Assembly (NCBI GenBank): GCA_027076325.1 | Contig: JALTJZ010000020.1 | Span: 5,240 to 69,239 of the forward strand | Source: Chromatiales bacterium | GTDB lineage: Bacteria > Pseudomonadota > Gammaproteobacteria > UBA6429 > Thiohalophilaceae | Direction of reading: 5' to 3' | DNA length: 64,000 nucleotides | Shown here: one piece after another, positions 45,370 to 55,842 of the stretch | Numbering within the stretch: the stretch's first letter is position 1 | Layout: each line of letters starts with the position of its first letter | The notes under the pieces: model-generated | What the model was told of the DNA's origin: nothing | Seen by the model: the letters and a program-made list of their open reading frames with translations, nothing else | The model's database searches: none | Program-made: the position numbers and the translations under genes

Positions 45370-48171
45370 TTAAACAGCCTCAATCTTTTTTAGTTGCTTA
45401 GATAAACTTTCCATCGTCGATTGATAACCACTGAGTTTTTCTTTTTCTTTATTTACAACCGCTTCAGGCGCTTTGTCGACAAACTTTGAATTGGATAATT
45501 TACCTTCGGTGCGTTTAATTTCTACGCCAAGTTTATCCATTTCTTTTTGCAGGCGGGCTTTTTCGGCTTCAATATCAATAATACCGGCCATTGGAATCAG
45601 GATTTTCATTTCGCCAACAAGGGCAGTGGCCGATTCGGGTGCTTCGTCGCTTTTATTGAGCCAGGTAAAGGATTCGATTTTGGCCAACTCGGCTAGATAG
45701 TGTTTGTTATTATCCAGGCGTTGCTTGTCTTGTTCTGAACCATCTTGAATAAGCACAGACAGAGCCTTGCCGGGTTTAATGTCGTAACCACTGCGAATTT
45801 TTCTGATGCCTAAAATAAAGTTTTTAACCCACTCCATTTCTTCAACTGCTTGTGTATCTATTTTACTGCTATCGGCTTCAGGGTAAGGCTGGCGCATAAT
45901 GGTTTTATGAACCGTGGTATCAATACCTGCCAGTGGCGCAACACGCTGCCAGATTTCTTCAGTGATATACGGCATGATTGGGTGGGTTAAACGTAGCATT
46001 GTTTCAAGCACGCGTATCAGAGTTTGGCGTGTGCCGCGTTTGGCGGCAGTGCTGCTGTCGCCCATTAAAACGGGTTTTGATAATTCCAGATACCAACCAC
46101 AGTATTCATTCCAGATAAATTCATAAAGGGTGGACGACATAATATCGAGGCGATAATTTTTAACGGCTTTTTCTATCTCGGCTTCTACGTGTTGTAGCCG
46201 TGCAATAATCCATTTGTCTGCAATGCTGAGTTCAATCTCGGACTCAGCACTGCTCACACCGCAGTCCTTGCCTTCGGTGTTCATTAATACGTAACGTGCG
46301 GCATTCCATATTTTATTACAAAAGTTGCGATAGCCTTCGGTTCGGCTCAGGTCGAAATTAATATCACGACCGGTGGATGCCATTGCCGCAAAGGTAAAAC
46401 GCAGTGCATCGGTGCCATAAGCGGCGATACCATTGGGGAAATCTTTGCGTGTTTGCTTTTCGATTTTTGGCGCCATTTCCGGTTGCATTAATCCGGTAGT
46501 ACGTTTTTTGACAAGTGTTTCCAGATCAATGCCATCAATAAGATCGATGGGGTCGAGTACGTTACCTTTCGACTTTGACATTTTCTGGCCGTGGCTGTCG
46601 CGTACCAGTCCATGAATATAAACTTCTTTAAAGGGGACTTTACCGGTGAACTTTAAGCCCATCATAATCATACGTGCAACCCAGAAGAAAATAATGTCAA
46701 AACCGGTGACTAAAACATTGGTTGGGTAGAAGGTATCAAGCATCGCCTGAGTTTCGGCATCTTTTGCAGGCCAGCCTAATGTGGAGAAAGGCCACAGGGC
46801 AGAGGAAAACCAGGTGTCTAAAACATCTTCATCTTGTGAGAGCTTGATACTGTCATCCAGTTTATATTTACTGCGCACTTCGGCTTCGTCGCGTGCAACA
46901 TAAACCTTGCCTTGTTCGTCGTACCAGGCCGGGATGCGATGCCCCCACCAGATCTGGCGGCTGATACACCAGTCCTGGATATTGTTCATCCAGTCGTAGT
47001 AGGTGTTTTTCCAGTTGTCGGGTACAAACTTTATATCACCATCCTGCACGGCTTTGATTGCCGGTTCGGCCAGTGGTGCAATTTTGACATACCATTGATC
47101 GGTTAGGAACGGCTCGACCACCGAGCCGGAACGATCGCCGCGTGGTACCATTAGTTTGTGGTCATCAATTTTTTCTAACAGGTCGAGCTCTTTTAAGTCG
47201 GCAACAATTTGTTTGCGCGCAACATAACGATCCATACCACGGTATTTTTCCGGTGCTTCGTCATTAATGGCGGCATCAATGGTTAAGATGTTGTATAGGG
47301 GCAGGTCGTGGCGTTTGCCCATTTCATAATCGTTAAAGTCATGTGCCGGGGTAATTTTAACGCAGCCGGTGCCGAATTCAGGGTCAACATAATCGTCTGC
47401 AATAATCGGAATTTCACGGCCAACAAAAGGTAGTGTAATGGTTTTGCCAATCAGTGATTGATAACGCTCGTCATCGGGATGAACCGCAACGGCGGCATCA
47501 CCGAGCATGGTTTCCGGGCGGGTGGTGGCAACAACCAAATGCCCTGAGCCATCGGTTAGTGGGTAGCGCATATGCCAGAGGTGGCCATTTTCTTCTTCTG
47601 ATATAACTTCTAAATCAGAAACAGCCGTGTGCAATACCGGATCCCAGTTAACCAGTCGCTTACCGCGATAAATTAAATCGTCTTCAAACAGTTTAACGAA
47701 GACTTCGTTAACCGCATCACTTAGGCCTTCGTCCATTGTGAAGCGCTCACGGCTCCAGTCAACGGAAGAGCCCATACGGCGAAGTTGTTGTGTAATGGTG
47801 CCACCGGAGTGTTCTTTCCAGTCCCATATTTTTTCAATAAAGTTGTCGCGCCCCAGATCGTGGCGGGTTTTGCCATCGGCCTTCAGTTGGCGTTCTACTA
47901 CCATCTGGGTGGCAATACCGGCGTGGTCGGTGCCCACTTGCCATAGCGTGTTATAGCCTTTCATACGATGGTAGCGGGTTAAGGTATCCATCACCGTATT
48001 ATTAAACCCGTGACCCATGTGCAGGCTGCCGGTGACATTGGGTGGTGGAATCATAATGCAATACGGTTTGGCATCGGATTTTAAGGTATCTTCAGGTGCA
48101 AAATGCTGCTCTTTTTCCCATGTTTCATACCAACGTTGTTCAATAGCATGTGGATTATAGGTTTTTTCCAT
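45370..48171 (-). CDS. valS: Valine--tRNA ligase
   Basis: Class I synthetase for tRNAVal. HMGH is at residues 51-54 within [15 protein letters not shown]; the CP1 editing domain (about 200-400) contains [17 protein letters not shown] and [21 protein letters not shown] is in [14 protein letters not shown]. The C-terminal coiled-coil arm (last 70 residues) that contacts tRNA is present. The frame is open 23 codons further upstream, but ATG 48171 ([14 protein letters not shown]) is the family's normal beginning, 933 aa. In many gammaproteobacteria valS follows holC and pepA; here a plus-strand transferase lies between. Confidence 0.96.
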   Translation of the reverse strand: MEKTYNPHAIEQRWYETWEKEQHFAPEDTLKSDAKPYCIMIPPPNVTGSLHMGHGFNNTVMDTLTRYHRMKGYNTLWQVGTDHAGIATQMVVERQLKADGKTRHDLGRDNFIEKIWDWKEHSGGTITQQLRRMGSSVDWSRERFTMDEGLSDAVNEVFVKLFEDDLIYRGKRLVNWDPVLHTAVSDLEVISEEENGHLWHMRYPLTDGSGHLVVATTRPETMLGDAAVAVHPDDERYQSLIGKTITLPFVGREIPIIADDYVDPEFGTGCVKITPAHDFNDYEMGKRHDLPLYNILTIDAAINDEAPEKYRGMDRYVARKQIVADLKELDLLEKIDDHKLMVPRGDRSGSVVEPFLTDQWYVKIAPLAEPAIKAVQDGDIKFVPDNWKNTYYDWMNNIQDWCISRQIWWGHRIPAWYDEQGKVYVARDEAEVRSKYKLDDSIKLSQDEDVLDTWFSSALWPFSTLGWPAKDAETQAMLDTFYPTNVLVTGFDIIFFWVARMIMMGLKFTGKVPFKEVYIHGLVRDSHGQKMSKSKGNVLDPIDLIDGIDLETLVKKRTTGLMQPEMAPKIEKQTRKDFPNGIAAYGTDALRFTFAAMASTGRDINFDLSRTEGYRNFCNKIWNAARYVLMNTEGKDCGVSSAESEIELSIADKWIIARLQHVEAEIEKAVKNYRLDIMSSTLYEFIWNEYCGWYLELSKPVLMGDSSTAAKRGTRQTLIRVLETMLRLTHPIMPYITEEIWQRVAPLAGIDTTVHKTIMRQPYPEADSSKIDTQAVEEMEWVKNFILGIRKIRSGYDIKPGKALSVLIQDGSEQDKQRLDNNKHYLAELAKIESFTWLNKSDEAPESATALVGEMKILIPMAGIIDIEAEKARLQKEMDKLGVEIKRTEGKLSNSKFVDKAPEAVVNKEKEKLSGYQSTMESLSKQLKKIEAV

Positions 48172-48306
48172 ACGATTATGACTGCTTAAATAGGGTTGTG
48201 AACGAAGTGGCTCATTATACCCGACTCGCCAGAGTTGCACTAGGTGGGGCTGGGCACTGGCGCGATGTTACTACAGAGCCGTAGCAGAACATGATAATAT
48301 CCACCG

Positions 48307-49845
48307 ATGAAAATTTTACTGGATAAACTGACAAATTTGCAGCCACTTCAATGGCTCACGATTACCCTTATTGGTAGCTTGTTGATTCGGCTTGGGGTCG
48401 CTTACTGGCTGCCACTGACAGGTGATGAAGCCTATTTTATTACCTGGGGTAAGAACCTCGATTATGGCTATTATGACCACCCGCCGATGGTGGGCTGGTT
48501 TTTAAGTCTGCTATTACTATTTAGTGATGCAGCGGTCTGGTTACGCTTACCCGGTATTTTAATGTTCAGCTTTATGGGCTGGGTTATTTTTCGCTTATTA
48601 AGAAATGCCCAGGTTGATGAAGACAAAGCGGCTTTTGCTGCCATTTTATTTCTGCTTGCACCGCTTAATTTGTTGTCGGTGCTAATAACAACCGACACGC
48701 CACTTATATTATGGTCCTTTATTTCGGCGATTTATTTTTACCAGGCACAAAAAGAAGACAAGCTTACAAAGTATTTACTGGCCGGGATTTTTCTGGGGTT
48801 GGCTTTTTATTCCAAGTTTTTTGCAGGCTTGTTGGGGTTAGCCTATTTCTTTTATCTTGTCTTTTTTGTTCGACTGCAACGTGGCTTAAAACCTTATGCC
48901 GGTATTGCTGTTGTTCTTTTAGGCGTGGCACCGTTTATTATTTTAAATTTGCTATGGAATTATAATAACTGTTGGAACAATTATTTATTTAATTTGTTTA
49001 ACCGTACCAGTGGTGCTCATTTTTCATTTATAACAATAGGGCTTTATCTGGGGTTTCTTGTTTACCTGATAATGCCGCCGGTGCTCTGGTATGGTCTTAA
49101 ACAGCCATTAAAAAATTATTTAAAAATTCTAAAAAAACCGGCGGGTGTCTTTATTGGTTTATTTGCTATTCCGTTGTTTTTATTTTTATTACTTTCATTT
49201 GTAAAAGAAATAGGCTTGCATTGGCTACTTAGTTTTTATCCGTTTTTATTTATTAGCCTTGGCTTTTTATTAACAAACGCGCAGTTAATAAAGAGCATTA
49301 AATTTGTTGTTGTTTTTTCAATACTGCACTTAGCGGCGTTGGCCTTTATCTTAGTTTCAATTCCCGGTTTGTTTGAAAAGAATGAAGAAATACACAAAGA
49401 TATCATCTTTGGTGTTAAAAACACGGTTATCCTGGATAAACTGGCGAGCTACCGTGACGACTATGTTTTTGCAACTAGCAGTTATGTTAAGTCTGCACTG
49501 TTATCTTATACTGCTGGTGAGCATGTGATTGTTTTAGGTCAGGGCTCTTACCATGCAAGGGAAGATGATAAACACACAGATTTCAGGCTGCTTAATGGCA
49601 AAAATATTTTATTGATTTCAGAGACAAATAATTTGGGTCATTTACGCGGTTTTTTTAAAAGTGTTGAAATTAAACCACTCAAAATTGAAGATGCGATATT
49701 TTATTATGCGTTGGGGCGGGACTTTAACTACAAAGAATATCGTGAATTGATTATTCAGAACACGTTGGATCGTTACTACCGTATTCCTGACTGGTTGCCG
49801 ACAGGCCGGTGCTATATGCAGACGATGTATATGGCTGAGGAATGA
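48307..49845 (+). CDS. GT39/ArnT-type membrane glycosyltransferase
   Basis: A 512-residue polytopic protein with about 11 membrane helices in the first 350 residues and a periplasmic C-terminal domain. The first periplasmic loop has the PMT/ArnT pattern GDEAYFITWGKNLDYGYYDHPPMVGW (acidic GDE and DHPP). Such proteins transfer sugars from polyprenyl phosphate to lipid A, proteins or polysaccharides in the periplasm. The substrate is not predictable. It stands alone on the plus strand between two minus-strand groups and has no ribosome site that I can see. Confidence 0.85.
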   Translation: MKILLDKLTNLQPLQWLTITLIGSLLIRLGVAYWLPLTGDEAYFITWGKNLDYGYYDHPPMVGWFLSLLLLFSDAAVWLRLPGILMFSFMGWVIFRLLRNAQVDEDKAAFAAILFLLAPLNLLSVLITTDTPLILWSFISAIYFYQAQKEDKLTKYLLAGIFLGLAFYSKFFAGLLGLAYFFYLVFFVRLQRGLKPYAGIAVVLLGVAPFIILNLLWNYNNCWNNYLFNLFNRTSGAHFSFITIGLYLGFLVYLIMPPVLWYGLKQPLKNYLKILKKPAGVFIGLFAIPLFLFLLLSFVKEIGLHWLLSFYPFLFISLGFLLTNAQLIKSIKFVVVFSILHLAALAFILVSIPGLFEKNEEIHKDIIFGVKNTVILDKLASYRDDYVFATSSYVKSALLSYTAGEHVIVLGQGSYHAREDDKHTDFRLLNGKNILLISETNNLGHLRGFFKSVEIKPLKIEDAIFYYALGRDFNYKEYRELIIQNTLDRYYRIPDWLPTGRCYMQTMYMAEE

Positions 49846-49892
49846 TTGTTGAATTGCACGTTTTAAAACAGGACTAGAGTTGTAAGAAATTT

Positions 49893-50465
49893 TTATTCGA
49901 GAATTTCCTTTTTAATCTGTTCAATTCGGTCGCTGATACGATCTTTTAGGTCTTTCTCAAGTTTCACCATAGTTTTCATCAAGGTTTCACGTAATGACTC
50001 TTCAAGATCCACTTGCAGGTTATCCAGTGCATCTATAAGCCGGTTTTTCTGGGTTAGTGCTGCGATATCTGATGTGTTACTTGTTATTTCAAAGGGTTCA
50101 CTGTTAATGTCAATTTGCTCTATTTCCTGGCTGCTTTCATTAGCTGGGGGAGTATAAATAGAATCCAGTTCCGGTATATCCGACAAGCTGTTTGAAGACG
50201 GTTCAGCATCCACAATGTCATCAAGAATAGGAACGATTTCTTCATCATTAATTCTTATTTCGGAGCTGGACATACTTGCGGAGCTTTGTTGGGTTTGGGT
50301 GTTTGCCATAGATATGCTCTCACGTGCAGCATTGAGTTTACCTTCACTTTGTTCGAGCAAACCACGAATGGACTCGAGTGTTGACATCAAGTCGTCCTGA
50401 TCTTTTTCGATCGTTTCACTGTGTGAATTTTTTTTTGACTTTTTTGCAGGTTTTTTATCAGACAT
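49893..50465 (-). CDS. Conserved hypothetical protein downstream of holC
   Basis: A 190-residue soluble protein. The N-terminus is Lys/Ser-rich (KKPAKKSKKNSHSE), followed by a helical part (DDLMSTLESIRGLLEQSEGKL), a Ser/Asp/Glu-rich disordered centre containing EEIVPILDDIVD, and a C-terminal coiled coil (SLRETLMKTMVKLEKDLKDRISDRIEQIKKEILE in part). No membrane segment or enzyme motif. It is five bases after holC and the last gene of the pepA-holC operon; proteins with the short 'IPILxDIV' acidic motif accompany holC in related genomes. Function unknown. Confidence 0.65.
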   Translation of the reverse strand: MSDKKPAKKSKKNSHSETIEKDQDDLMSTLESIRGLLEQSEGKLNAARESISMANTQTQQSSASMSSSEIRINDEEIVPILDDIVDAEPSSNSLSDIPELDSIYTPPANESSQEIEQIDINSEPFEITSNTSDIAALTQKNRLIDALDNLQVDLEESLRETLMKTMVKLEKDLKDRISDRIEQIKKEILE

Positions 50466-50470
50466 AATGT

Positions 50471-50905
50471 TTATTTAATATGATGAGTATTAATAATATA
50501 ACCACGATCTTTGTAAAACTTATAATGCTGACGTGAACGTTCACGTTGTTCTTTGTTATTACTGACTATTTCAATGACACGTTTAAACCGGCTATAAAAA
50601 TCCGGAATTTTATTGTCGAGGTTAATGAGCAGGTCAACATTTTTTTCTGGTTCAACATCATGGCCAATTAAAACAGGATATGGATGTTTTTCGGTATCTG
50701 CATGGTTATAAAGCTTATGTGGGATAAAGCTATGTTCTTTAAAATCCCATAATAGTTTATCAAGTTGTAAGCTGTGCTCTTTTGTTTGGGTATTAATAAA
50801 CGTAGCCGCATTGGTTTGGCAGGCTTTTTCAGACAGCCGGCAGGCCAGCAGTTCTCGTATACTGGTATCGGTCGATTCGGAAATGTAGAAGTCAATACTG
50901 GTCAT
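50471..50905 (-). CDS. holC: DNA polymerase III subunit chi
   Basis: Clamp-loader accessory subunit that contacts single-strand DNA-binding protein. Family features in this 144-residue protein are the N-terminal IDFYISES, ACRLSEKACQTNAATFINTQTKEHS in the middle, LDKLLWDFKEHSFIPHKLY, and PVLIGHDVEPEKNVDLLINL. It lies 12 bases after pepA, as is usual. In E. coli chi pairs with psi (HolD); the only psi candidate in this window is the UDG-fold protein at 35768. Confidence 0.92.
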   Translation of the reverse strand: MTSIDFYISESTDTSIRELLACRLSEKACQTNAATFINTQTKEHSLQLDKLLWDFKEHSFIPHKLYNHADTEKHPYPVLIGHDVEPEKNVDLLINLDNKIPDFYSRFKRVIEIVSNNKEQRERSRQHYKFYKDRGYIINTHHIK

Positions 50906-50917
50906 GTTAATATGATA

Positions 50918-52402
50918 CTACGTTTGGTTCATTAAGTACTGTGTAAGCAGCGGAACCGGACGACCGGTAGCGCCTTTTCTCGCGCCGCTATGCCAGGCAA
51001 CACCGGCAATATCAAGATGCGCCCATTTATATTTTTTGGTAAAGCGAGCAAGGAAGCAGGCCGCGGTAATGGTACCGGCTTCCCTGCCTCCAATATTGGC
51101 CATATCGGCAAAATTGCTTTTTAGCTGATCCTGATAGTCGTCCCATAAAGGCATTTGCCAGGTTCGGTCACCACTGGTGTTGCCTGCTTTTAGTAAATCC
51201 TGAGCAAGTTTATCATTATTGCTGAGTACGGCACTGCAATGGCTGCCTAATGCAATCACGCAGGCACCGGTTAAGGTCGCGGTATCGATGACGGTTTTAG
51301 GGTTAAATTTTTCTGCATAAGTGAGCGCATCGCACAAAATCAGCCGGCCTTCTGCATCCGTGTTAAGGATTTCAATGGTTTGCCCGGACATACTGGTAAC
51401 AATATCACCCGGTCGGCTGGCTGCACCATCGGGCATATTTTCCACGCTGGGTACAATGGCCACCACATTAATGCCAAGTTGTAATTTTGAAACGGCGGCC
51501 ATCGTACCGATTACCCCGGCCGCACCGCACATATCAAACTTCATTTCATCCATTGCTGCGCCAGGCTTGAGCGAAATACCGCCTGTATCAAAGGTTACAC
51601 CTTTGCCAACAAGGACATAAGGTTTGTCTTTTGCTTTGCCGCCTTTATATTCAATCACAATCAGTTTGGGTGGCTGGCGGCTGCCCTTTGAAACCGACAA
51701 TAGCGAGCCCATTTTGAGCTTTTTCATTTCTGCTTCACCTAAAATGGTGACTTTGGTTTTTTTACAGCTTTTTGCCTGTTGTGTTGCCTGTTTAGCCAGA
51801 TAGGCTGGGGTGCAAATATTGCCGGGCAGGTTGCCCAGGCGCCGGGCAATATCCATACCGGTGGCGATAGCCGTGGCTGTTTTTAATGCTTGCTGTGCTT
51901 TTGGTAAGTCACGTTTATTTTCAATATTCAGGGTGATATTTTTAAGGGCAAGGGCTTTTTTGTTGCCACTTTTGAACTCATCGAAACTGTAGTTTGTTTC
52001 CAGTAGAGCCTCACTGGCATGGCGTAGTTTTTCTGCTGCGTTGGTGTCCTTTATTTCCAGTTCAGTGGTATACAATGTGGCATCTTTAATATTGGTTTTT
52101 TTAAGCGCATTAAGGATATGGCAGTGCATTTTTCGATAGGTTTTAATATTAAGCTTCTTTTTCTGGCCAGCCCCGACCAGCATAATGCGCTCGGCGGCAA
52201 TGCCGTCTGGGTTGTCGAGTAGCCATGTATGACCCAGTTTACCATCAAAGTCGCCTTTTTTAACCAGACTACTGATACGCTTGTTACACAGGGGGTCGAT
52301 GGCTTTTGCTGATGGCGTTAATTGTCTTTTTTCATGGATGGCCACGATAAGGCAGGCTGATTTTTGTGAGGTGGCTTGCGTGGTTTTTACGCGAATATCC
52401 AT
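50918..52402 (-). CDS. pepA: Leucyl aminopeptidase
   Basis: Hexameric zinc/manganese aminopeptidase of family M17. The metal and active-site segments are GKGVTFDTGGISLKPG (about residues 262-277) and the signature NTDAEGRL (about 342-349), followed by LCDALTYA. The N-terminal macro-like domain is complete at 494 aa. In E. coli the protein also binds DNA (carAB, cer recombination). ATG 52402 follows AAGGAG. It is divergent from lptF, with a 176-bp AT-rich spacer between. Confidence 0.96.
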   Translation of the reverse strand: MDIRVKTTQATSQKSACLIVAIHEKRQLTPSAKAIDPLCNKRISSLVKKGDFDGKLGHTWLLDNPDGIAAERIMLVGAGQKKKLNIKTYRKMHCHILNALKKTNIKDATLYTTELEIKDTNAAEKLRHASEALLETNYSFDEFKSGNKKALALKNITLNIENKRDLPKAQQALKTATAIATGMDIARRLGNLPGNICTPAYLAKQATQQAKSCKKTKVTILGEAEMKKLKMGSLLSVSKGSRQPPKLIVIEYKGGKAKDKPYVLVGKGVTFDTGGISLKPGAAMDEMKFDMCGAAGVIGTMAAVSKLQLGINVVAIVPSVENMPDGAASRPGDIVTSMSGQTIEILNTDAEGRLILCDALTYAEKFNPKTVIDTATLTGACVIALGSHCSAVLSNNDKLAQDLLKAGNTSGDRTWQMPLWDDYQDQLKSNFADMANIGGREAGTITAACFLARFTKKYKWAHLDIAGVAWHSGARKGATGRPVPLLTQYLMNQT

Positions 52403-52578
52403 TGTGACTCCTTGGTGTCTGATATGATATTGATAGTTAATAATCCCGGCTAGAACTGGTGTATTATTAGCGGTATTGTTAAAGTTCTAATTTTATCGGA
52501 TTTGTCTTCATATTAAAGCATCTTAACGATTAATTCAGTGCGATAATCAAGTTTTAAAACATCAAATAATAAAATATT

Positions 52579-53673
52579 GTGATTATAGACCGTTATTTAA
52601 TAAAAGAAGTACTGGTTACGCTCTCCGGTGTTGCTGTGGTGCTATTAATGATAGCCATTAGCGGGCAACTTGTGGGTCTTTTTTCCAAGGTCGTTGAAGG
52701 TATTTTAACGGTTGATACAGTGTTATCTATGCTTTGGTTAAAAATGATTGTTACACTGGCATTTATTTTACCGCTATCACTTTACCTTGGTATTTTGCTG
52801 GCCTTTAGTCGGTTATATAAAGATAGTGAAATGGTTGTGCTGACCGCCTGTGGTATGGGCAAATTCAGAGTCTTGCGTACAGTATTGGGTTTGGCCATTT
52901 TTGTGGCAATCTTACAAGGTTTGATTACGCTGGTTGTTGCACCGTGGGCTGAACTTCGTACCCAGCAAGTTTATGCTGAGGTGGAAGCAAAATCGGATGT
53001 CAAAGGGATTATCCCCGGGCGTTTTAAGGAGTTGCAGGAAGGCGTAGGGGTGCTTTATGTACAGGAAGCAAATGAAGACAGAACACGCATCAAAAAATTG
53101 TTTATGCAACAATGGAACAATAGTACGTTAACGGTTATTGCCGCTGAAAGTGGTCAACAGTATGTTGATAAGGAAACCGGCGATCGTTTTATTGTATTAA
53201 ATAATGGTAGCCGTTATGAAGGGCAGGCCGGGCAGGATAATTATGCCATTATAAAATTTGAGGAACACGGCGTGCGGATTAAGGAACGTGATGCTGCCAC
53301 TATTAATTACAGGCGTTATTCTACTCCAACCATCGATCTTTATCGTTCGGATAAACTTAGTGATAAAGCCGAATTACAGTCACGTATTTCCTCTGCCATT
53401 TTATGTATTGTGTTGGCTTTACTGGCTGTACCGTTAAGTAAAACGTCTCCCCGCCAGGGGCGGTATGCCAAACTCGCTATCGCATTATTGCTCTATATTA
53501 CTTATACCAACTTACTGAATGTTGCGCGTGCATGGTTAACCAAGGGCGATATATCGCCGATGCTGGGGTTGTGGTGGGTGCATGTTATTATGATTATTGT
53601 GGCATTGATGTTGCTGTTTAAACAAACAGGGTTTAAACATTTGTTTCAAAAACAGCGCGTAGTGTGTTCCTGA
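52579..53673 (+). CDS. lptF: LPS export ABC transporter permease LptF
   Basis: Inner-membrane subunit of the LptB2FGC exporter that extracts lipopolysaccharide and sends it to the Lpt bridge. The start IIDRYLIKEVLVTLSG is typical, with three N-terminal helices, a periplasmic beta-jellyroll (about residues 130-260) and three C-terminal helices starting near LQSRISSAILCIVLALLAVPLS. 364 aa is normal. Translation begins at GTG 52579 without a strong ribosome site. It overlaps lptG by one base (TGATG). Confidence 0.95.
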   Translation: MIIDRYLIKEVLVTLSGVAVVLLMIAISGQLVGLFSKVVEGILTVDTVLSMLWLKMIVTLAFILPLSLYLGILLAFSRLYKDSEMVVLTACGMGKFRVLRTVLGLAIFVAILQGLITLVVAPWAELRTQQVYAEVEAKSDVKGIIPGRFKELQEGVGVLYVQEANEDRTRIKKLFMQQWNNSTLTVIAAESGQQYVDKETGDRFIVLNNGSRYEGQAGQDNYAIIKFEEHGVRIKERDAATINYRRYSTPTIDLYRSDKLSDKAELQSRISSAILCIVLALLAVPLSKTSPRQGRYAKLAIALLLYITYTNLLNVARAWLTKGDISPMLGLWWVHVIMIIVALMLLFKQTGFKHLFQKQRVVCS

Positions 53674-54737
53674 TGAAAATATTAGAGCGTTATATTGGTC
53701 GTACTGTTGCAATGAGCGTTGTAACGGTAACGCTGGTCATCAGCTCTTTATTTTTGCTAATAGGGGTTGCCGGTGAGTTTGATAAAATTGGCTCATCTAA
53801 TTACACCTTTTTCATGGCGGTAAAATATACACTGTTGTTATTACCTGATCGTATTTATGAATTTTTTCCTCTTGCCACGCTGCTTGGTTCTATTCTGGGT
53901 TTAGGTGCATTAGCTAATAGTAGTGAACTGGTTGTTATTCGTACGGCGGGTGCTTCGATCTTTCTGATTGTGGGCGCCATTATGAAAACAGCGGTCATTC
54001 TGATGTTGTTTGCATTTGCGCTTGGGGAGGTGATTGCACCGCCAGCATTGCAGTATGCAAAATTGCAGCAGGTAAAAGCCTTGTCAAAAGATATTAGCTT
54101 AAATACACGCTATGGGCTATGGGCACGGGACAGTAACACCTATATTCATGTACAGCGGGCTAACAATGAAGGTAAGTTGTTTGACGTTCACTTGTATCGT
54201 CTGAATGAGAGCTATCAGTTAAAGCAGATATTGCATGCGAAAACAGCGGATTATGATGGTAAAAACTGGCAACTAAAAGATATTAAACAAACAGATATCA
54301 GCCTGGAGAAAATTAATGTGTCGCATATTGCTTCAATGCAGTGGGAAACATTGCTGGATCCAGAGCTGGTTAGTGTTGTGACCTTTAAGCCGAATAAATT
54401 GCCTATCTGGAAGTTAAACAGTTATATCAATTATTTAAAAGATAATGGGCTTGAAACAGCGCAGTATGAGTTGGCCTTCTGGTCAAAGATAATTATGCCG
54501 TTTACCATTGCTGCTATGGTTTTACTGGCGGTGCCATATATTTTTGGTTCTCTCAGGCGAACCAGTGTGGGTCAGCAAATTTTAATTGGTTTTCTGGCCG
54601 GGCTGGTTTTTTTTATTGCCAATCGCCTGCTGGGTCAAATGAGTATTGTTTATAATTTTCACCCGGCATTAGGTGCCAGTATTCCAACACTGCTAATTTT
54701 TGTGGGAACATTTTTCTTGTTTCGACGCAGGATGTGA
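53673..54737 (+). CDS. lptG: LPS export ABC transporter permease LptG
   Basis: Partner permease of LptF with the same helix-jellyroll-helix plan. The N-terminus MKILERYIGRTVAMSV and the DRIYEFFPLATLLGSILGLGALANSSELVVIRTAG coupling region (key Glu and Gly residues) are family-typical; AFWSKIIMPFTIAAMVLLAVPYIF begins the last helix group. The reading frame is open three codons upstream, but ATG 53673, which overlaps the lptF stop as TGATG, is the expected coupled start and gives 354 aa. LptB, LptC and LptA are encoded elsewhere. Confidence 0.95.
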   Translation: MKILERYIGRTVAMSVVTVTLVISSLFLLIGVAGEFDKIGSSNYTFFMAVKYTLLLLPDRIYEFFPLATLLGSILGLGALANSSELVVIRTAGASIFLIVGAIMKTAVILMLFAFALGEVIAPPALQYAKLQQVKALSKDISLNTRYGLWARDSNTYIHVQRANNEGKLFDVHLYRLNESYQLKQILHAKTADYDGKNWQLKDIKQTDISLEKINVSHIASMQWETLLDPELVSVVTFKPNKLPIWKLNSYINYLKDNGLETAQYELAFWSKIIMPFTIAAMVLLAVPYIFGSLRRTSVGQQILIGFLAGLVFFIANRLLGQMSIVYNFHPALGASIPTLLIFVGTFFLFRRRM

Positions 54738-54758
54738 GTTGTTCTGGTTCATTCTCCT

Positions 54759-55328
54759 TTACTGCGATTTTTTCTTTTTAGCGTCCTGAGTTAAAATAAC
54801 CTCTGTAGAACTAAATTGGTTGCGCCAGGAATTTTTCATATAGCCACTAATCAACAATAACAGGCCAACACCTAAAACAACACTGCCTGGTAATTTTGAT
54901 AACGCATCTAATAACGGGTGTTTAGTGTCAGGTTGCTCAGCAAAACTGAAATAACTGCCTGCAGTAATAAAAAGCCAGGCTGGTATGCCACTTATAAAAC
55001 GTAATAAGGCATGCCACAGACCAATAGCCTCGCCGGTTTGACTGGTTAGTTTGATTTTCCATGAACGCATTCCCAGTGTCTGCCCACCATGTGTCCAGAA
55101 CCAGGCATAAAACCCGTACCACACAAAAAAGAGATAGGTCGTCATAAAAGGATTACCGGGTTTAACCGGCTCACCTTGTGTCAGTGGCAGTGTTAGCGCC
55201 GAGGCCACCATAAAGACGGCTGCGAGCAGCCATGCATCATAAAATAAGGCTAATAACTGGCGGCCGGGTCCGGCGAGGACTCGCTGGTTGGCTTGTGTAG
55301 AGGTTGTGGTTGTGTTTTGAGTGGTCAT
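54759..55328 (-). CDS. RDD family membrane protein
   Basis: A 189-residue membrane protein with an Arg/Asp pattern near the first helix (LLALFYDAWLLAAVF) that defines the RDD group, then helices at about 74-92, 108-128 and 140-165. The central region FWTHGGQTLGMRSWKIKLTSQTG is highly characteristic (Gly-Gly-Gln-Thr-Leu-Gly-Met). N- and C-termini are polar. The function is unknown; a member often lies near lptF/lptG, as here, where it is convergent with lptG (21 bases). Confidence 0.88.
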   Translation of the reverse strand: MTTQNTTTTSTQANQRVLAGPGRQLLALFYDAWLLAAVFMVASALTLPLTQGEPVKPGNPFMTTYLFFVWYGFYAWFWTHGGQTLGMRSWKIKLTSQTGEAIGLWHALLRFISGIPAWLFITAGSYFSFAEQPDTKHPLLDALSKLPGSVVLGVGLLLLISGYMKNSWRNQFSSTEVILTQDAKKKKSQ

Positions 55329-55448
55329 TTATTGATCATGGTATTTCGCAGTATCGCTGTCAAATGTTTTCATTTTGCATGCGCTGGTTGCATTATTCGG
55401 GTGTCTGGTTTAAAACAATATTATCTCTTAGAACAGGTTTAAACATTT

Positions 55449-55805
55449 ATGAGTATTTATAGTGAACTTGCAAATTTGCCAGGCGTAATAGCGGCAGGGG
55501 AATATTCTTATCGGGGCGACCGTTACCATTTTGACGGTCAACTGGAAGCTGAACAGGCGCGAATGGCCTCAATTATGTGTCGTGCAACCACACTTGCCAC
55601 ACATATGCAGGCTAATATGATGAAAGCACTCAATGCCGGGTGTGGCTGTGCACCCGCACAGGGCTGGATGGTGCGTGGTGAGCAGTTCAGCGTATGTGTT
55701 TACGGTAATATTTTTTGTTTTGTAGATAATAATAATGCATCCATTAATAGGGTAATGCAGTTTTTAAAAGAAAATGTTGGCGAGCAATTGGGTGAGCTTG
55801 TTTAA
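55449..55805 (+). CDS. DUF2173 (roadblock/LC7-like) protein 1
   Basis: A 118-residue cytoplasmic protein of the DUF2173 family (related to COG4831, roadblock/LC7-like). It begins with a hydrophobic-acidic strand (ELANLPGVIAAGEYSYRGD), has a central helix rich in Ala/Met (ARMASIMCRATTLATHMQANMMKAL), a CGCAPAQGWMVRG strand and ends with the family-typical FCFVDNNNASINRVMQFLKE. Two further paralogues follow at once. Roadblock proteins often form dimers regulating small GTPases, but no partner GTPase is present. Confidence 0.8.
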   Translation: MSIYSELANLPGVIAAGEYSYRGDRYHFDGQLEAEQARMASIMCRATTLATHMQANMMKALNAGCGCAPAQGWMVRGEQFSVCVYGNIFCFVDNNNASINRVMQFLKENVGEQLGELV

Positions 55806-55842
55806 CTTTTAATTTTGTGTATTTAAATTGAGGGTAGTAAAT